Positions 5,865 to 9,280 of a DNA stretch of 9,280 nt are shown here, piece by piece (position 1 is the stretch's first letter; each line of letters starts with the position of its first letter). The translations under genes and the position numbers were made by a program. The notes below the pieces were generated by a model. The model was not told the DNA's origin. It did not search any database and saw nothing but the letters and a program-made list of their open reading frames with translations. This stretch comes from Gammaproteobacteria bacterium (GTDB taxonomy: Bacteria; Pseudomonadota; Gammaproteobacteria; GCA-001735895), in the NCBI GenBank assembly GCA_003231795.1, contig QIJI01000443.1, positions 1-9,280 of the forward strand, given 5' to 3'.

Positions 5865-7499
5865 TTAAATTGGACAAACAAGTTGTCCGAGTTTTTCAGT
5901 CAGTTTCATATTTTCAGAATAGTCGACCGGGCAATCAATCAGGACCACGGTATTGTCAGCAATAGCCTGTTTCATCGTCGGCAGCAATTCGTCGGCTGAC
6001 TCAATGCGATATCCCTTTGCTCCAAAACTTTCGGCATATTTGACGAAGTCCGGGTTATTAAACTCGATCTGGGTATCACGACCGAAACGACGATCCTGGT
6101 GCCATTTGATCAGGCCGTATTTGCTGTCATTCCAGATCAGAATCACGATTGCAACACCGATGCGCAATGCGGTTTCGATTTCCTGCGAATTCATCAGAAA
6201 CCCGGCGTCTCCGGTGACGGTTAACGCAGTGCGCTCGGGATAGACAAGTTTCGCGGCTATCGCTCCCGGGAGACCAATCCCCATCGAAGCGAAGCCATTC
6301 GAAATAATACAGGTATTAGGGCGTTCTGCCTGATACATGCGGGCTACCCACATTTTATGCGCGCCCACATCACTGACCACGATATCTTCGGGTTGCAGGG
6401 CTTTCCTAAGATCGAGGATGATCCGTTGTGGCACCATCGGAAACGAGTCGTCGTTTTCATGGGTGGTCAGCTCATCGACAATGGTTTCACGTAATGTCTG
6501 CGCCTGGGACCCGGGTTGCGCACTGGCTTCTGCGGCAATACCTTCAAGTGCCGCCCCGATGTCACCGATCACGCCACATTCAAGAATATAGTGCTCGTCA
6601 ACCTCAGCCGGACTCAGATCGATATGGATAATCTTGCTGGATTTTTCCTTGTTCCACAGATACGGGTGATATTCGATCATGTCATAACCGATACAAATCA
6701 CCACATCAGCACGATCAAATCCACAGGCGACATAGTCGTGAGCCTGCAAGCCCACAGTGCCGAGGGAAAGGTCATGCGAAAACGGAATACTGCCCTTGGC
6801 CATAAATGTGGTGGCAACCGGAATATTCAGTTTTTCCGCAAACGCAACCAGCGCTTCATTAGCATCCGCACGAACTACTCCGTTACCGGCCATCACCAGC
6901 GGATATCGGGCGTTGGAAATAATCTCCGCCGCCTGACTGATTTTATCGGCCGGGGGTACCGGCGGCCTGGCGCTTTGTACCTTGAGTGGTTGCTTGCCTT
7001 CTACCGGCATTGCAGCCACGTTTTCGGGAAAATCGATGAAACTTCCACCGGGCTTTTCAGCTTCGGCCGCTTTAAACGCCTTACGCACAATTTCGCCGAT
7101 AATTTCGGGTTCACGAATCTGCACGCTGTATTTGGAAATCGGCGCAAACAAATTAACCAGGTCTAGCACCTGGTGGCTTTCCTTATGCATACGAGTGGTC
7201 GCGCCCTGCCCGGCAATTGCGACAATCGGTGCCCTGTCCATGTTGGCATCGGCAAAACCGGTCACCAGATTGGTAGCTCCCGGCCCAAGAGTGGCCAGAC
7301 AAACGCCGGCCTTTCCGGTCAGTCGTCCGTACACATCGGCCATAAAGGCCGCACCTTGTTCGTGCCGGGTGGTAATAAATTTAATTTTGCTGCCAATCAT
7401 CGAATCCATGACATCAAGGTTTTCCTCGCCCGGAATTCCGAAAATATACTCGACGCCTTCGTTTTCGAGGCAGCGTACAAACAGATCACTTGCTTTCAT
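5865..7499 (-). CDS. Thiamine-diphosphate enzyme, acetolactate synthase family (AlsS-type)
   Basis: This 544-residue, full-length ThDP enzyme has three domains. The N-terminal Pyr domain begins 'ASDLFVRCLENEGVEYIFG' and carries the ThDP-activating Glu47 in 'TTRHEQGAAFMAD'. A central domain of the transhydrogenase-derived type follows. The C-terminal PP domain holds the Mg/ThDP motif from 'GDAGF' (430-434) to Asn457 in 'IWNDSKYG'; the third motif residue is Ala rather than the usual Gly. 'IGYDMIEYHPYLWN' and the tail 'VKYAESFGAKG...PVDYSEN' closely resemble Bacillus AlsS, the catabolic acetolactate synthase that joins two pyruvates. No acetolactate decarboxylase or regulatory subunit gene is adjacent, so the true reaction may be another carboligation or decarboxylation. 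The ATG at 7499 has GGAG 6 bases upstream. It is the middle gene of the operon. The family call is firm; the substrate is open. Confidence 0.9.
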   Translation of the reverse strand: MKASDLFVRCLENEGVEYIFGIPGEENLDVMDSMIGSKIKFITTRHEQGAAFMADVYGRLTGKAGVCLATLGPGATNLVTGFADANMDRAPIVAIAGQGATTRMHKESHQVLDLVNLFAPISKYSVQIREPEIIGEIVRKAFKAAEAEKPGGSFIDFPENVAAMPVEGKQPLKVQSARPPVPPADKISQAAEIISNARYPLVMAGNGVVRADANEALVAFAEKLNIPVATTFMAKGSIPFSHDLSLGTVGLQAHDYVACGFDRADVVICIGYDMIEYHPYLWNKEKSSKIIHIDLSPAEVDEHYILECGVIGDIGAALEGIAAEASAQPGSQAQTLRETIVDELTTHENDDSFPMVPQRIILDLRKALQPEDIVVSDVGAHKMWVARMYQAERPNTCIISNGFASMGIGLPGAIAAKLVYPERTALTVTGDAGFLMNSQEIETALRIGVAIVILIWNDSKYGLIKWHQDRRFGRDTQIEFNNPDFVKYAESFGAKGYRIESADELLPTMKQAIADNTVVLIDCPVDYSENMKLTEKLGQLVCPI

Positions 7500-7508
7500 G
7501 ATTGCTCC

Positions 7509-9038
7509 TTAAGCGTGTACCGGCTCAACCGGGGTCTGGTCGGGATAAATTTCGTTCAACGGAATTGAGCGGCCGTTGTCCTGCACCACCCGGCAATGGA
7601 ATCGGCGTAACTGGCGCGGCTCCTTAACGCCGCAAGAGTGCGCAATTATACCGACTTCGTATTCGATCTGATCCTGAAAGTTACTCACACGCTCGGCCTT
7701 GTTTACCGGATCGAGCCCACGTTGCAATTTCGGGTCATGGGTCGTAATGCCGGTGGGACAGGTATTTTTATTGCACTGCATTGCCTGGATACATCCCAGC
7801 GAAAACATGAATCCGCGCGCCGAGGTACAAAAATCGGCTCCCATGCATAATGCCCAGGCTACTTTTGCAGGATGCACCAGCTTGCCCGACGCAATGACCT
7901 TGATGCGATCGCGCAAACCGTGCTGATTCAATTTATCGACCATCAAGGGCAGTCCTTCGCGCAGTGGCAAACCCACTTCGTCGATCAAAGGCATCGGCGC
8001 CGCACCAGTACCGCCTTCAGCACCATCGACAGTGATGAAATCGGGAGCCGTCTCGATGCCACGTCGCTTGATTTCGACAAATAGATCGTCAAGCCAGTCG
8101 CTGGCCCCTACAACCGTTTTAAAACCAACAGGTCGGCCGGTAACTTCTCGAATTCGTATCGTCATATCGAGTAAATCGGATACCGAATTAATATCGGGGT
8201 GTCGATTCGGGCTGATTGAATCTTCGCCTACCCGGATACCCCGAATTTCAGCGATTTCTTTGCTTACTTTGGTCCCGGGCAAAATACCTCCTTTACCAGG
8301 CTTGGCGCCCTGGCTGAGCTTAATTTCAAACATCCGAATCTGCTCGTGCGAAGCTAGCTCCTTCAACTTTTCGTCACTAAGGTTTCCGTCCAGATCGCGC
8401 ACGCCGTATTTTGCAGTTCCGATTTGTACTACCAGATCACAGCCAGCGGCCAGATGATAAGGTGAAACGCCTCCTTCTCCGGTGTTCATCCAGCAACGGG
8501 TCTTCTTTGCACCATTGGCTAGTGCCGTAATGGCTGTACTCGACAATGCGCCATAACTCATGCCCGATATATTGTAAAGCGAGCGAGTAACGTAAGGATT
8601 TTCTGAATATGGCCCGATCGTTATTTCGCCTGGAGGCACAGCATCTTCGCCGAGGGTAGGAAATGCACAGTTAACAAATATGTTGGTTCCCGACGGTCTA
8701 AGATCACGAGTCGAGCCGAAAGCGACGGTAGTTTCAATATTTTTTGCTGCACGATAGACCCACGAGCGCTCGGCCCGGTTAAACGGCAGTTCTTCGCGAT
8801 CCATCGAGAAAAAATACTGCCGGAAAAACTCGCCCAGGTGTTCGAAAAAATATCGGAAATGACCGACCACCGGGTAATTACGCCGGATTGCCTGCTTGGT
8901 TTGTGTGACGTCAACAATGTAAACCACGATTAACGCAATTATGCCAAGGCATACTGCAAATACGAATAATGTCGCTACGACCGAAAGGAAGCCAGCAACA
9001 AATGCGTTTACTGTATCGCCTACAAAAGGTAGATCCAT
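7509..9038 (-). CDS. Membrane-anchored FMN-binding glutamate synthase family protein
   Basis: This 509-residue protein matches the FMN/Fe-S synthase domain of glutamate synthase (GltB central domain) with an N-terminal membrane helix (about residues 12-42, rich in V, A, F, L and I). The catalytic barrel shows 'YNISGMSYGALSSTA', 'GEGGVSPYH', 'GAKPGKGGILPG', 'TVDGAEGGTGAAP' and 'GADFCTSARGFMF'. Cys416, Cys422 and Cys427 have the C-x5-C-x4-C spacing of the 3Fe-4S ligands in GltB. The glutaminase (class II amidotransferase) domain and the GXGXG domain of full-length GltB are absent, as in B. subtilis YerD-type proteins, so it is unlikely to be an ordinary glutamine-dependent glutamate synthase. 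Its physiological reaction is unknown. I place the start at ATG 9038, which has GAGGAG 4 bases upstream; TTG at 9050 would lie before that site. It is the first gene of the operon, 9 bases before the AlsS-type gene. Confidence 0.9.
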   Translation of the reverse strand: MDLPFVGDTVNAFVAGFLSVVATLFVFAVCLGIIALIVVYIVDVTQTKQAIRRNYPVVGHFRYFFEHLGEFFRQYFFSMDREELPFNRAERSWVYRAAKNIETTVAFGSTRDLRPSGTNIFVNCAFPTLGEDAVPPGEITIGPYSENPYVTRSLYNISGMSYGALSSTAITALANGAKKTRCWMNTGEGGVSPYHLAAGCDLVVQIGTAKYGVRDLDGNLSDEKLKELASHEQIRMFEIKLSQGAKPGKGGILPGTKVSKEIAEIRGIRVGEDSISPNRHPDINSVSDLLDMTIRIREVTGRPVGFKTVVGASDWLDDLFVEIKRRGIETAPDFITVDGAEGGTGAAPMPLIDEVGLPLREGLPLMVDKLNQHGLRDRIKVIASGKLVHPAKVAWALCMGADFCTSARGFMFSLGCIQAMQCNKNTCPTGITTHDPKLQRGLDPVNKAERVSNFQDQIEYEVGIIAHSCGVKEPRQLRRFHCRVVQDNGRSIPLNEIYPDQTPVEPVHA

Positions 9039-9042
9039 GGGG

Positions 9043-9048
9043 CTCCTC
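9043..9048 (-). promoter_or_regulatory. Shine-Dalgarno site fixing the start of the glutamate-synthase-like gene
   Basis: On the minus strand GAGGAG is followed by CCCC and then ATG at 9038. It overlaps the possible TTG start at 9050 closely enough that TTG cannot use it, so the ATG is preferred. Confidence 0.65.
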
Positions 9049-9077
9049 AATTTGACTGTGTAACTTTAACCAGCAGA

Positions 9078-9104
9078 ATAATAGAACTTTTCTGAAGATT
9101 GCAA
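9078..9104 (-). promoter_or_regulatory. Candidate promoter of the glutamate-synthase-like / AlsS-type / ALDH operon
   Basis: On the minus strand TATTAT (9078-9083, five of six bases of the -10 consensus) lies downstream of TTGCAA (9099-9104), but the spacer is only 15 bases. It sits in the 158-base divergent region, about 40 bases before the ATG at 9038, and is the best match I can find there. No clear operator repeat was found beyond the short palindrome ATTGCAAT at 9098-9105. Confidence 0.25.
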
Positions 9105-9196
9105 TTATTCCTCATAAAAATTAATTGGTGCATAAACAGGGCTTCTCATGGGAAAATCGGCAGCGTTTACAAAAACCTGAACACTCTGGAGACAAT

Positions 9197-9280
9197 ATGG
9201 AAAACATCACTACCTGGATATCTGACAATGCGGGCAACTGGGCCATGCAAATCGGAATCGCAATTGCGATCTTTGTTATC
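9197..9280 (+). CDS. Probable MscS-family mechanosensitive channel, N-terminal fragment
   Basis: A gene starts here and runs off the window; 28 codons are visible. ATG 9197 has GGAG (9188-9191) 5 bases upstream. The peptide opens 'MENITTWISDNAGNWAMQIG' and enters a hydrophobic run ('IAIAIFVI'). This looks like the short N-terminal segment and first membrane helix of small MscS channels, which open under membrane tension to release solutes in osmotic downshock. The pore helix and beta domain are outside the window, so the family call is tentative. The gene diverges from the minus-strand operon and shares its upstream region of about 158 bases. Confidence 0.5.
   Translation, partial: MENITTWISDNAGNWAMQIGIAIAIFVI

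Noticed and set aside
7156..7174. Perfect 7-base inverted repeat with a 5-base loop (ACCAGGT/ACCTGGT)
   Set aside because: It lies inside the AlsS-type coding region, encodes conserved-looking protein sequence and has no T-run; chance in coding sequence is the simplest reading.
5382..7568. Several long open frames on the plus strand (up to about 216 codons) opposite the AlsS-type and ALDH genes
   Set aside because: They are antisense to genes with clear catalytic motifs, carry no recognisable domain and have no good ribosome sites; they follow from codon use on the coding strand.

Overview
The window looks like chromosome of a gammaproteobacterium, probably marine or environmental and of mid GC content. 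The basis is an MltF-type lytic transglycosylase, a GcvA-like LysR regulator and the start of an MscS-like channel gene. Species cannot be read from the sequence. I see no tRNA, rRNA, CRISPR array, IS element or phage gene.

Layout. Positions 1-2377 (+): the 3' end of a LysR-type regulator, then two overlapping ATPase genes of an oligopeptide/dipeptide-class ABC transporter (DppD/OppD-like and DppF/OppF-like). No permease or binding protein is visible. Positions 2378-2715 (+): not empty spacer but a decayed scar, in which the first ~54 codons of an aldehyde dehydrogenase are joined to the last ~60 codons of an EamA/DMT-family transporter in another frame. Positions 2756-4390 (+): an mltF gene cut in two by one in-frame TAA at 3776-3778. 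The solute-binding-like half lies before the stop and the intact catalytic half after it, in the same frame. The protein also has an unusual ~90-100 residue region before its membrane anchor. Positions 4425-9038 (-): a tight three-gene operon, transcribed from right to left: a membrane-anchored FMN/Fe-S glutamate-synthase-like oxidoreductase, an AlsS-type ThDP enzyme (acetolactate synthase family), and an aldehyde dehydrogenase, with gaps of 9 and 3 bases. Positions 9039-9196: a divergent control region. Positions 9197-9280 (+): the first 28 codons of a probable MscS-type mechanosensitive channel.

How the genes fit together. The ABC ATPases would power peptide or related solute import, perhaps under the neighbouring LysR protein; their membrane partners must lie elsewhere. 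The scar shows that this locus once continued into an ALDH gene and a DMT exporter gene and was then shortened by deletion. The minus-strand operon is probably one metabolic module joining a carboligase, an aldehyde oxidation step and a flavin/iron-sulfur oxidoreductase at the membrane. Its substrate cannot be deduced here.

I find no clear new defence or mobile system. The points most worth a second look are the stop-interrupted mltF, the ALDH/EamA deletion scar and the uncharacterised three-gene operon.
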